Below, one piece after another: positions 5,785 through 13,101 of a stretch of 16,449 bases of DNA. Both the position numbers and the translations under genes were made by a program. The notes under the pieces were generated by a model. The model did no database searches and had not been told where the DNA came from. It saw nothing but the letters and a program-made list of their open reading frames with translations. Origin of the DNA: an uncultured Bacilli bacterium (GTDB lineage Bacteria > Bacillota_I > Bacilli_A > RF39 > UBA660); contig CANRCO010000016.1 in assembly GCA_947629125.1 (NCBI GenBank), forward strand, positions 1 through 16,449. Direction: 5' to 3'. Position 1 is the first letter of the stretch. Each line of letters opens with the position of its first letter.

Positions 5785-7191
5785 ATGAATTTACCAAATA
5801 TGCAAGAGGCTAAAATAAGAGGGAAACAGAAGGTAAATTATTTAAAGCATGAACATAATTATGAACCAGTATTTAAGGGCAAGAAATTCTTTTTAAAAAC
5901 TTATGGTTGTCAAATGAATGTGCATGATAGTGAAGAAATTCGTTTTTATTTAAATAGTTTAGGTTTTATAGAAACACAAGATATGAATAAAAGTGATTTA
6001 GTAGTTTTAAACACTTGTGCTATAAGAGAAAATGCTCATGATAAATTTTACGGGTTTTTAGGTCGTTGTAAACATTTGAAAAGAGAAAATCCTGATTTAA
6101 TTATTGCTGTAGGGGGTTGTATGCCTCAACAATCAAATGTAGCTACTACTTTAAAAGAAAAGCATCCTTATGTTGATATTGTTTTTGGTACGCATAATAT
6201 TCATGAATTACCGAAACTTATTTTAGAAAAGAAAAAAGAACAAGATATAGAAGTATATAGTATAGAAGGTAATGTTTATGAAAATACCCAGTATATTCGA
6301 GATTCTAAAATAACCGCATGGGTTAATATTATGTATGGTTGTGATAAGTTTTGTACTTATTGTATCGTGCCTTATACTAGAGGTAAACAGCGTTCTCGCC
6401 ATTTAAAAGAGATTGTATCGGAAGTCGAAGAACTAAAAAAGAAAGGTTATCAAGAAGTAACTTTATTAGGGCAAAATGTTAATGCTTATGGTAAGGATTT
6501 ATCGAAAGATGAAAGTTTTGCTAATCTTTTAACTAGTGTAGCTAAAACTAATATTCCCCGCATTCGTTTTGTAACGTCCCATCCTTGGGATTTTACCGAT
6601 GATTTAATTGATGTCATCAGTAAGTATCCTAATATTATGCCTTATATTCATTTACCAATTCAATCTGGTTCGAATAAAATTTTAAAATTAATGGGTCGTC
6701 GTTATACCAAAGAAGAGTATTTAACACTATTTAATAAACTAAAAACTAAAATACCAGGTGTTAGTATAACTACAGATATAATTGTTGGTTTTCCGAATGA
6801 AACAGAACAAGATTTTTTAGAAACTTTAGATGTAGTTAATACTTGCCAATTTGATGGAGCTTATACTTTTATTTATTCACCACGGGAAGCAACTCCTGCT
6901 AGTAAAATGCCTGATAATATAAGTTTAGAAGAAAAAGAACAAAGATTACGACGTTTAAATGAATTAGTTAATAAATATTCTTTAAATCATAATCAAGAGT
7001 ACTTAAAAAAAATAGTTAAAGTTTTATTAATTGATAAATGTGAAAAAGAAGAAAACGGAGCCTTTGGTTATACCGAAACTATGAAACTAGTTAATGTTAA
7101 AGATGCTATAGATTATATCGGTCAAATAGTTGATGTTGAAATAACGGATGCTAAAAGTTTTAGTTTAAATGGTATAATTAAAAAAATATAA
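5785..7191 (+). CDS. miaB: tRNA-2-methylthio-N6-dimethylallyladenosine synthase
   Basis: 468 residues. MiaB is a radical-SAM methylthiotransferase that converts i6A37 to ms2i6A37 in tRNAs reading UNN codons. The N-terminal domain carries the auxiliary 4Fe-4S cysteines: YGCQMN (Cys42), NTCAIRENA (Cys78) and GGCMPQ (Cys112). The radical-SAM cluster motif is CDKFCTYC (Cys186, 190, 193) followed by IVPYTRGKQRSR, diagnostic of MiaB/RimO; RENA and GKQRSR favour MiaB over MtaB. A TRAM domain covers roughly the last 65 residues. The start has AAGGATG upstream. Expression likely depends on read-through from rpsU-yqeY. All catalytic residues are present. Confidence 0.96.
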   Translation: MNLPNMQEAKIRGKQKVNYLKHEHNYEPVFKGKKFFLKTYGCQMNVHDSEEIRFYLNSLGFIETQDMNKSDLVVLNTCAIRENAHDKFYGFLGRCKHLKRENPDLIIAVGGCMPQQSNVATTLKEKHPYVDIVFGTHNIHELPKLILEKKKEQDIEVYSIEGNVYENTQYIRDSKITAWVNIMYGCDKFCTYCIVPYTRGKQRSRHLKEIVSEVEELKKKGYQEVTLLGQNVNAYGKDLSKDESFANLLTSVAKTNIPRIRFVTSHPWDFTDDLIDVISKYPNIMPYIHLPIQSGSNKILKLMGRRYTKEEYLTLFNKLKTKIPGVSITTDIIVGFPNETEQDFLETLDVVNTCQFDGAYTFIYSPREATPASKMPDNISLEEKEQRLRRLNELVNKYSLNHNQEYLKKIVKVLLIDKCEKEENGAFGYTETMKLVNVKDAIDYIGQIVDVEITDAKSFSLNGIIKKI

Positions 7192-7195
7192 AAAT

Positions 7196-7226
7196 AAAAG
7201 AGGTTAGTTAATGCTTCCTCTTTTTT
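7196..7226. terminator. Bidirectional terminator between convergent genes
   Basis: AAAAGAGG (7196-7203) and CCTCTTTT (7217-7224) around a 13-base loop, with a T-run on both strands. It serves miaB from the left and the CmpB-like gene from the right; the latter's stop codon (7208-7210) lies in the loop. Confidence 0.8.
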
Positions 7227-7966
7227 CGATTAATATTTTTGATTTCTTTTTGTTTTATTTGGTCTTTTACTTTTATTTTATTCATTAAATCAAATGCTTC
7301 GTTATTAACTTTTTTTAGTTCAGGAAATCCTTTTAAGAAATGGCTTGGATAATGTTTAAAACCACTAAATTGTTCCTTAATAACTTTATCTAAGTGACCA
7401 GGGATATTTTTAAAACGAACTTTTTTAACATTTTTAGCAATAACAATTCCTTTACGTAAATAAATAGACCCAACAATTGAATAGATAAAATCAACGATAA
7501 AAACTATAAATAAAATTAAAGCAATTATTTTTAAAACAAAGCCATTGGCACTTCTAATTATTTTAAATAAAACAGGATTAATTAAATAAACCATTACTAA
7601 AGCAGCAACTCCAAAAAGTAAAGAATTTTTTAAACAAACGCGACCTTCAATATTAAATTTTTTATCTGAATAATCCCACCATCGGTGCATAAATATTTTT
7701 TCTAAAATCCAACTAGTAATAAATTCAATTAAGCTGGCTAAAATCATACTAAAAACGAATATAACCATTGGGTCATCAAAATATTCTCTTAAAAATAGAA
7801 TAATTAGTACACCGCCACAACCATAAATAGGGCAAATTGGACCATATAAAAAACCGCGATTAACTAATTTTTTTTGATGGTAACTTACATAAATTACTTC
7901 TGCTATGTAGCCTAAAAACGAATAAATTATAAAAATAATAAATAGATTTGTTATAGAAATATTCAT
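7208..7966 (-). CDS. CmpB-type putative ABC-transporter permease membrane protein
   Basis: 252 residues from ATG 7964-7966, with AAGGA nine bases upstream; a TTG at 7975 lies too close to that ribosome binding site. About five membrane segments are visible: near residues 4-23, 39-58, 66-88, 110-132 and 143-168. The block NRGFLYGPICPIYG (about 36-49) and RWWDYSDKKFNIEGRVCLKNS are the marks of the CmpB family (annotated as putative ABC transporter permease; no cognate ATPase or activity is well established). The basic C-terminal tail is probably cytoplasmic. There is no transporter partner next to it. The family call is firm, the function unknown. Confidence 0.85.
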   Translation of the reverse strand: MNISITNLFIIFIIYSFLGYIAEVIYVSYHQKKLVNRGFLYGPICPIYGCGGVLIILFLREYFDDPMVIFVFSMILASLIEFITSWILEKIFMHRWWDYSDKKFNIEGRVCLKNSLLFGVAALVMVYLINPVLFKIIRSANGFVLKIIALILFIVFIVDFIYSIVGSIYLRKGIVIAKNVKKVRFKNIPGHLDKVIKEQFSGFKHYPSHFLKGFPELKKVNNEAFDLMNKIKVKDQIKQKEIKNINRKKRKH

Positions 7967-7987
7967 AAATACCAATCCTTAATTTTA

Positions 7988-7996
7988 ATTGTATCA
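7988..7996 (-). promoter_or_regulatory. Extended -10 for the CmpB-like gene
   Basis: On the minus strand TGA-TACAAT lies about 20 bases before the start codon at 7966. The -35 region is weak (TTTATA at 8011-8016). Confidence 0.45.
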
Positions 7997-8043
7997 CGAA
8001 TATTTAATTTTATAAATAACTTTATTTTTTAAGTATTATGTTT

Positions 8044-8049
8044 TATAAT
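8044..8049 (+). promoter_or_regulatory. -10 box for the pilin-like pair
   Basis: Consensus TATAAT (8044-8049) just before the GAGGT ribosome binding site of the gene starting at 8069. The -35 position holds only TTTATT, so activation or a weak promoter is possible. Confidence 0.4.
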
Positions 8050-8068
8050 AAATTTGCGAGGTATTAAT

Positions 8069-8575
8069 ATGAAAAGATTAAATAACCATGGCTGGAGTTT
8101 TCGCGAAATGATTTTTATTTTATGTGGTTTATTTTTAGCTTTAGGTGTTGCTATTTATTATATTCATATTTTATATGGAGAATATGATAAAAATGAAAAA
8201 ATCACTGAAAAAATCTCCAATAATAATAAAAATGAAGAAACTAAAGAAAATGAAAAAAGTAATGAATCTGAAGTTTTAAAAGATAAAGAAAATATAACAA
8301 CTAATTATGAAATATTAGAAAAAAAATTATCTCAAAGTGCTTTAAATTATGTTGTTGATTTAAATGATGAGATTGCTCAAGATTTTTCTTTAACAGTTAC
8401 TTTAAATGAATTAAAAATTAATAATTATTTAGATAATTTAATTGAAGAAGAAAATAAAAGTGAATGTGATGGTTATGCTATTATTTATGCTAAAGAAGGT
8501 AGTCTTTATTCTGACCCTTATATCACTTGTAGTAATTATCAAACCCCTGATTTTGAAAGTTGGCGGTTGGATTAA
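8069..8575 (+). CDS. Type IV prepilin-like protein with Cys-pair C-terminal domain
   Basis: 168 residues from ATG 8069, with GAGGT seven bases upstream; a TTG at 8054 is less likely. The N-terminus MKRLNNHGWSFREMIFILC has the form of a type III prepilin signal: short basic leader, Gly, then an aromatic residue with Glu at +5 leading into one membrane helix (to about residue 37). A Lys/Glu/Asn-rich linker (about 43-85) follows, then a helical region and a C-terminal motif CDGYAIIY...DPYITCSNYQT with two Cys about 26 residues apart, which could form a disulfide outside the cell. No peptidase or pilus ATPase is nearby. The next gene shares the C-terminal motif. Pilin-like assignment is inferred; Trp at +1 is unusual. 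Confidence 0.65.
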   Translation: MKRLNNHGWSFREMIFILCGLFLALGVAIYYIHILYGEYDKNEKITEKISNNNKNEETKENEKSNESEVLKDKENITTNYEILEKKLSQSALNYVVDLNDEIAQDFSLTVTLNELKINNYLDNLIEEENKSECDGYAIIYAKEGSLYSDPYITCSNYQTPDFESWRLD

Positions 8576-8922
8576 TGAATAAATTTAAAATCATCTCACT
8601 TATTTGGGGTATAATTTTAATTGGTTTATTAGTAATTTTAACTTTATTTGGCAAAGTTTATTTAAGAAAAATTGAACCGTATGAAAGATTGGAAATAAAT
8701 TTAGTTAATGCTGCTAATAATTATGTTGATAGTAAATTAGATTTACAAAAAGGTACAACTATCGTTAAATATTTAGAACTTAAAGATGCTAATTTTATAG
8801 ATAAATTAGAAGTTAAAAATGATAAATGTGATGGCTACGTTAAAGTAGTTAAGAAAAAAAATGTTAAATATCAAGCTTATATAAAATGTAATAAATATCA
8901 AACTAAGGGTTATGAAAAATAA
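8575..8922 (+). CDS. Membrane-anchored partner with the same Cys-pair domain
   Basis: 115 residues. The ATG at 8575 shares a base with the stop of the previous gene (TAATG), so translation is coupled; a TTG start at 8560 is less likely. One N-terminal membrane helix (about residues 5-27) is followed by an extracellular part with LVNAANNYVDSKLD, a helix as found in pilin-like proteins. It ends with CDGYVKVVKKKN and YQAYIKCNKYQTKGY, closely matching the C-terminal motif of the upstream protein (C-D-G-Y ... Y-I-x-C-x-x-Y-Q-T). No prepilin Gly/Glu signature is present, so it would be anchored rather than processed as a pilin. Likely paralogous to, and working with, the preceding protein. Confidence 0.7.
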   Translation: MNKFKIISLIWGIILIGLLVILTLFGKVYLRKIEPYERLEINLVNAANNYVDSKLDLQKGTTIVKYLELKDANFIDKLEVKNDKCDGYVKVVKKKNVKYQAYIKCNKYQTKGYEK

Positions 8923-9021
8923 TTTATTACATTTTTTTATTTACGAAATAGTTGACAAAAGTTAATTGGTTCTTAATGAATTTTAAAAAAAATTATGTTA
9001 AATTGATAATAGGTGATGAAA

Positions 9022-9756
9022 TTGATAAAAGTAAATGGTGAACCACTTCATATTATTGTAGAAAATAAAGAGGATATAGCTCCAATTATCTTATTACCAG
9101 GCGACCCACTACGAGCTAAGTATATTGCCAAAAATTTTTTAACAGATGCCAAGTTAGTTAATACTTTACGTAATATGTTTGCTTATACAGGCTTTTATAA
9201 TGGGATAAAAGTTACGGTTATGGGTTCAGGTATGGGCATGCCTTCAATGGGAATTTATGCTTACGAATTATTTAATTTCTTTCATGTAAAAAAAATAATT
9301 CGGATTGGTACTTGTGGAGCAGTTAAAGAAGGGATTAAAGTACCTCAAGTGGTAATGGTTGATAATGTTTATACTGAATCTAATTTTGCTTATTTATTTA
9401 ACGAAGAAAAAATAAACTTAGTTAAAGGTAGTATTAAACTTAATCAAGATATAATGGCTACTGCTAAGGATTTAAATATTAGTGTTATCAAAGGTGATAA
9501 TGTTACAATGGATGTTTTTGGTCCTTACGTAGCTATCGATAATATTATTGGAAGAACTCCAAAATTTTTAGATATTGTTACGGAAGAGATGGAATGTTTT
9601 GCTTTATTTTATATTGCTAAATGTTTTGAAAGGGAAGCGTCTTGCTTACTAACTACGGTTGATAGTAACTTTAGTGAGGATGTAGTTAGTCCCGAAGAGC
9701 GTGAAACAGCTTTAAATGAAATGATTAAATTAGCTTTAGAAACAATTATTAAATAG
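9022..9756 (+). CDS. deoD: Purine-nucleoside phosphorylase, DeoD type
   Basis: About 244 residues, the usual length. The enzyme cleaves purine (deoxy)nucleosides with phosphate into base and (deoxy)ribose-1-phosphate in purine salvage, as a cytoplasmic hexamer. LLPGDPLRAKYIA holds the phosphate-binding Gly and Arg; MGSGMGMPSMGIYAYEL and IRIGTCGAV follow. EEMECFALF carries the ribose-binding Met-Glu, and TTVDSNFSED has the catalytic Asp in place of the usual TVSDH. When aligned from the conserved PEERE, this Asp and the Arg 13 residues later match E. coli Asp204 and Arg217. I prefer TTG 9022, because AGGTG (9011-9015) is six bases upstream; ATG 9016 would touch it. Confidence 0.93.
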   Translation: MIKVNGEPLHIIVENKEDIAPIILLPGDPLRAKYIAKNFLTDAKLVNTLRNMFAYTGFYNGIKVTVMGSGMGMPSMGIYAYELFNFFHVKKIIRIGTCGAVKEGIKVPQVVMVDNVYTESNFAYLFNEEKINLVKGSIKLNQDIMATAKDLNISVIKGDNVTMDVFGPYVAIDNIIGRTPKFLDIVTEEMECFALFYIAKCFEREASCLLTTVDSNFSEDVVSPEERETALNEMIKLALETIIK

Positions 9757-9777
9757 AAATTTTTCTATTTTTTTTTT
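9751..9777 (+). terminator. Terminator of deoD
   Basis: AAATAGAAA (9751-9759) and TTTCTATTT (9762-9770) followed by more T's. The TAG stop of deoD is inside the left arm. The stem is AT-only apart from one G-C pair. Confidence 0.65.
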
Positions 9778-9790
9778 CTTCTAAATATAG

Positions 9791-9796
9791 TATAAT
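9791..9796 (+). promoter_or_regulatory. -10 box for the VirD4-like gene
   Basis: Consensus TATAAT (9791-9796); the -35 position falls in the T-run of the deoD terminator (9768-9773, all T). The AGAGGAG ribosome binding site is at 9812-9818. Confidence 0.5.
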
Positions 9797-9825
9797 AGAT
9801 ATGAATTTGAAAGAGGAGTATGGCT

Positions 9826-12003
9826 ATGAGGTTAAAAGTTGAACCAAAAGATTTTTTAATGTTTATCATATACTGTATTTTTTTACTTTATTTATGTGCA
9901 ATAGCTGTACTTAATTTTAGCTCTATTGCCAATACCGGAGAATTTTATGGTTTAAATCCTATTCCAGCTTTTTTTGGTAAATATTTACCAGTTACTTTAA
10001 TGTTATTTTTCTTAGGATTAGTTGTAGTATTTACGAGTGTATCATCATATATTTTTGAAAAAGATAATTCAGGTAATAAATTAATTAACTTTAATAAAAA
10101 GAAAAATGATGGTTATAGTAAATGGTGTAAAGAAAGTGAAATGAAAAAGGGAATAGCTATTGAAAAAGTTGTTTTAACTGATGAAAAAGTTAATGCTGCA
10201 GGTATTCCTTTAATAAATAATGGTAAAGAAGCTTGGGTTGATAATGGTGATTATCATAATTTAATTATCGGTTCTACTGGTAGTGGTAAAACTCAAACTA
10301 TTGTTAAACCAATGATTAACCTTTTAAGTAAAAAAGGCGAAAGTATGATAATTAGTGACCCTAAAGGAGAGATTTATCATTATGCTGCTGATTTTTTAAA
10401 AAAGCAAGGGTACAATGTAATTGTTTTAAATTTTCGTGAACCAGAAAGAGGTAATGCTTGGAATCCATTAGCATTACCATATCAATACTATAATGCTGGT
10501 AATGTTGATAAAGCTACTGAACTTTTAAATGACGTTGCTAATAACATTTTTAAAAGTAGTAAAACTCAAGACCCATTCTGGGAAGATAGTGCATCAGATT
10601 ATTTTTCTGGTTTAGCTTTAGGTTTATTTATTGATGCTGAAGAAAAATATGTAAATATTAACAGTATTAACTTAATGAGTACAGTTGGTGATGAAAGATT
10701 AGGAGCAAGTACTTATATTAATGAATATTTCAATTTAAAAGGTCCAGCTTCCAGTTCTTATATTTTTGCTTCAAATACAATTAATGCTCCAGCGGATACT
10801 AAAGGTGGAATACTATCAACTTTTAGAGGCAAAATAAGAATATTTTCTGCTCAAGAAAAATTAAGTGAAATGCTTAGTTACAGTGATTTTGATATGCGTG
10901 ATATTGGACGAAAAAAAACCGCTGTATTTGTTATAATTCATGATGAAAAAACAACTTATCATAGTTTAATGACAATCTTTATTAAACAATGTTATGAAAC
11001 TTTAATTGATGTAGCGCAAGAAAGTCCTAATGGAAAATTGCCATTTAGAACCAACTTTATTTTAGATGAGTTTGCTAACATGCCACGTTTAAATGATATA
11101 GATAGTATGGTATCAGCTGCTCGAAGTAGAGATATTCGCTTTACTTTCATTATTCAAAACTTTGCTCAATTAACAGATGTTTACGGTAAAGAAGTTGGAG
11201 AAGTAATTCGGGGTAACTGTGGTAATTTAGTTTATTTAATTAGTACTGAGTTAGCAGCTTTAGAAGAAATAAGTAAAATGTGTGGGGAAGTTAAATCTAA
11301 AGAAAAAGATAAAACAGCTTCTACACCTTTAGTTACTGTTTCTGATTTACAAAAATTAAAATTATTTGAAGCAATTATTATTCGGTTAAGAACTAATCCA
11401 TTCCAAACTAAATTAACTCCAGATTTCAAAATAGATTGGGGAATTGAAAGAGTAGAAGCCGCTTATCCTGAAAGACAAACAAGAGAAGTCGAATTATTTG
11501 ATATTAAAGCATTTGTTAATGAACAACGTTCGAAAAAAATGGCTGAAGCTGCTAAAAGTAATAATCAGATGCCAAATCCAGGTATCAATCCATTTAATTT
11601 ATTTGATAATCCTAATCCTCCTCGACCAAACCCATTTATGAATAACACACCTAATCCGTTCATGAATCAACCAAGTGTTAATAATAATCCATTTGGTAAT
11701 GTAGATTTAAATAATTTAGATTTAGATAAAATGATGGCGGATATTGATAAGAAAATTAAAGAATTAGAAGAGGAAGAAGAAAGAGAAAAGCAAGCTAAAA
11801 GTAAAAGTCAATCAACAACTTTTAAAGATGATACTGCTAAAGAAATAATTTTACCTAAACAAGTAGCTAAACCAAAAGATGATTTAGAACTAGAAAATGT
11901 TAAAGATACAACAATTTTAAATGTTGATAAAGATAGTAAAGTAATCAAAGATAATGTTGTAACAGATGACCAATTTTATGATGACTTTTTCTATGATGAA
12001 TAG
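9826..12003 (+). CDS. VirD4/TraG-type type IV secretion coupling ATPase
   Basis: 725 residues from ATG 9826, seven bases after AGAGGAG; ATG 9820 is only one base from it. Two N-terminal membrane helices (about 9-31 and 54-76) are followed by the ATPase domain: Walker A GSTGSGKT (149-156), then SDPKGEIYHYAADFLKKQGY and NAWNPL, typical of the TraG/VirD4 family. Walker B FILDEFANMP is at about 411-420, and FIIQNFAQL contains the conserved Gln. Such proteins hand DNA or protein substrates to a type IV secretion channel, or act alone as DNA or protein pumps. The last 150 residues are low-complexity, with N/P-rich NPF repeats (about 583-622), an acidic coiled coil and an acidic end, likely a disordered recruitment tail. 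No relaxase or other secretion gene is in the window. Confidence 0.9.
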   Translation: MRLKVEPKDFLMFIIYCIFLLYLCAIAVLNFSSIANTGEFYGLNPIPAFFGKYLPVTLMLFFLGLVVVFTSVSSYIFEKDNSGNKLINFNKKKNDGYSKWCKESEMKKGIAIEKVVLTDEKVNAAGIPLINNGKEAWVDNGDYHNLIIGSTGSGKTQTIVKPMINLLSKKGESMIISDPKGEIYHYAADFLKKQGYNVIVLNFREPERGNAWNPLALPYQYYNAGNVDKATELLNDVANNIFKSSKTQDPFWEDSASDYFSGLALGLFIDAEEKYVNINSINLMSTVGDERLGASTYINEYFNLKGPASSSYIFASNTINAPADTKGGILSTFRGKIRIFSAQEKLSEMLSYSDFDMRDIGRKKTAVFVIIHDEKTTYHSLMTIFIKQCYETLIDVAQESPNGKLPFRTNFILDEFANMPRLNDIDSMVSAARSRDIRFTFIIQNFAQLTDVYGKEVGEVIRGNCGNLVYLISTELAALEEISKMCGEVKSKEKDKTASTPLVTVSDLQKLKLFEAIIIRLRTNPFQTKLTPDFKIDWGIERVEAAYPERQTREVELFDIKAFVNEQRSKKMAEAAKSNNQMPNPGINPFNLFDNPNPPRPNPFMNNTPNPFMNQPSVNNNPFGNVDLNNLDLDKMMADIDKKIKELEEEEEREKQAKSKSQSTTFKDDTAKEIILPKQVAKPKDDLELENVKDTTILNVDKDSKVIKDNVVTDDQFYDDFFYDE

Positions 12004-12028
12004 ATATTTGCAATCTATTCTTTTTTTT
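11998..12028 (+). terminator. Terminator of the VirD4-like gene
   Basis: GAATAGAT (11998-12005), a seven-base loop, ATCTATTC (12013-12020) and eight T's. The TAG stop (12001-12003) lies in the left arm. Confidence 0.8.
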
Positions 12029-12057
12029 ATTTGCCATATTATATAGTGGTGAATGAT

Positions 12058-12315
12058 ATGAAAACTATTAAATTAAGTGAATATCAACCATTAATGGGTA
12101 AATTAATTGATGTTCGTGATAAATTATCTTATAAAGAAAATCCTACTACTAATAGTGTTAATATTCCTTATGAAACATTACTTTTAAATTATAAAGAGTA
12201 TTTAGATAAAAATAAACCATATTATATAATTTGTAAAAGTGGAATAAAAAGTAGAAAAGCTGTGCGTATTTTAGAATTTTATGGTTATAATGTCACACAA
12301 GTAGAAACTAAGTGA
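12058..12315 (+). CDS. Single-domain rhodanese-like sulfurtransferase
   Basis: 85 residues from ATG 12058, preceded by GGTGA; an in-frame GTG at 12049 is an alternative. LIDVRDK (about 16-22) is the first rhodanese motif. NSVNIPYE matches the G-I-NIP motif, and YIICKSGIKSRKAVRILEFYGY holds the active-site loop with candidate persulfide Cys59, followed by the S-GIKSR that shapes the anion pocket. The protein is short for a rhodanese but not truncated at a motif. It should carry sulfur as a cysteine persulfide in the cytoplasm; the physiological acceptor cannot be told. It sits between two terminators as a single-gene unit. Confidence 0.85.
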   Translation: MKTIKLSEYQPLMGKLIDVRDKLSYKENPTTNSVNIPYETLLLNYKEYLDKNKPYYIICKSGIKSRKAVRILEFYGYNVTQVETK

Positions 12316-12324
12316 CATTTTTTT
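12289..12324 (+). terminator. Terminator of the rhodanese gene
   Basis: AATGTCAC (12289-12296) and GTGACATT (12312-12319), loop of 15, then a T-run. The left arm is coding sequence and the TGA stop (12313-12315) is in the right arm. Confidence 0.8.
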
Positions 12325-12334
12325 ATTTTTTTGC

Positions 12335-12364
12335 TTGACGAACATATGTTTTATGCATTATAAT
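12335..12364 (+). promoter_or_regulatory. Upstream promoter, distal to the TVP38-like gene
   Basis: TTGACG (12335-12340), an 18-base spacer, and consensus TATAAT (12359-12364). It would give a leader of about 135 bases before the gene starting at 12508, or a separate short RNA. Confidence 0.6.
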
Positions 12365-12462
12365 TTTTTTAGTAGGTAAAAATAATGTTATAAGGTGAAA
12401 ATTAAAAAAAAATTATCTATATTTATTGTCTAAATTAGTAGACAAATATCCTAAGTAGCTAA

Positions 12463-12491
12463 TTTACATCTAATTATTTAAATGTTATAAT
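12463..12491 (+). promoter_or_regulatory. Proximal promoter of the TVP38-like gene
   Basis: TTTACA (12463-12468), a 17-base spacer, and TATAAT (12486-12491) with TGT making an extended -10. Its -35 overlaps the right arm of an 8-bp inverted repeat, TAAATTAG (12431-12438) / CTAATTTA (12459-12466). Confidence 0.6.
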
Positions 12492-12507
12492 GTTTAAAGT
12501 GATTAAT

Positions 12508-13083
12508 ATGGAAAATATATTTGCGTGGTTTAATAGTTTTGTTGATGGTTTAATAGCTAATTTAGGGTTAGGAAGTGCTTTAATTAGCTGTTTTTGTATT
12601 ACTATTGAATCAATGGTACCAATTTTACCTTTATTTGCTTTTATTACTATAAATTTTTTGGTTTTTGGTTCATTTTTTGGTTTTATTATTTCCTATATTT
12701 TTACAATAATTGGTTGTAGTATTTCCTTTTTTCTTTTTCGTAAATTACAATTAAGTTATTTTAAAAGAAAAAAGAAAGAAGCAGGTAAGATTATTAAAAC
12801 TTTAAATAAAATTAAATTAACACATTTAGTAATAATTTTATCTAATCCTTTTACCCCAGCTTTTGCTGTAAATATTGGAGCAGGAATATCTAAAATGACT
12901 TATAAAAAATTTTTTACTTCTTTAGTCATCGGTAAATTCTTTTTAGTTTATTTCTGGGGCTTTATTGGAACTAGTTTATTAGAAAGTTTAAAAGATCCAA
13001 TGCAATTAATTAAAATATGTATTTTAATGTTTTTAGCTTATATCATCGGTTATGTTGTCAATAAAAAATTTGATTTAGATTAG
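12508..13083 (+). CDS. TVP38/TMEM64 (VTT/DedA-like) membrane protein
   Basis: 191 residues. An ATG at 12490 overlaps the -10 box, so ATG 12508 after AAGTGAT is the likelier start. About four to five hydrophobic segments are visible. IESMVPILPLFAFITIN carries the proline-rich re-entrant motif seen in VTT-domain proteins. It is followed by ISFFLFRKL, SNPFTPAFAVNIGAGISKMTYKKFF (the second re-entrant region with Gly-rich G-G-S-M) and a closing FWGFIGTSLL. Members act in the membrane; some DedA/VTT proteins are linked to lipid scrambling or undecaprenyl-phosphate recycling, but I cannot assign that here. rmuC begins 18 bases later, so the two are probably co-transcribed. Confidence 0.8.
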   Translation: MENIFAWFNSFVDGLIANLGLGSALISCFCITIESMVPILPLFAFITINFLVFGSFFGFIISYIFTIIGCSISFFLFRKLQLSYFKRKKKEAGKIIKTLNKIKLTHLVIILSNPFTPAFAVNIGAGISKMTYKKFFTSLVIGKFFLVYFWGFIGTSLLESLKDPMQLIKICILMFLAYIIGYVVNKKFDLD

Positions 13084-13101
13084 TAGAAAAGAGTGAGTAG
13101 T

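Noticed and set aside
8952..8957. TTGACA as a deoD promoter
   Set aside because: No acceptable -10 lies 15-19 bases downstream; transcription of deoD may start here, but the sequence does not show it clearly.
11232..11429. Minus-strand ORF opposite the VirD4-like gene
   Set aside because: Shadow of a well-supported ATPase frame; no ribosome binding site or family motif.
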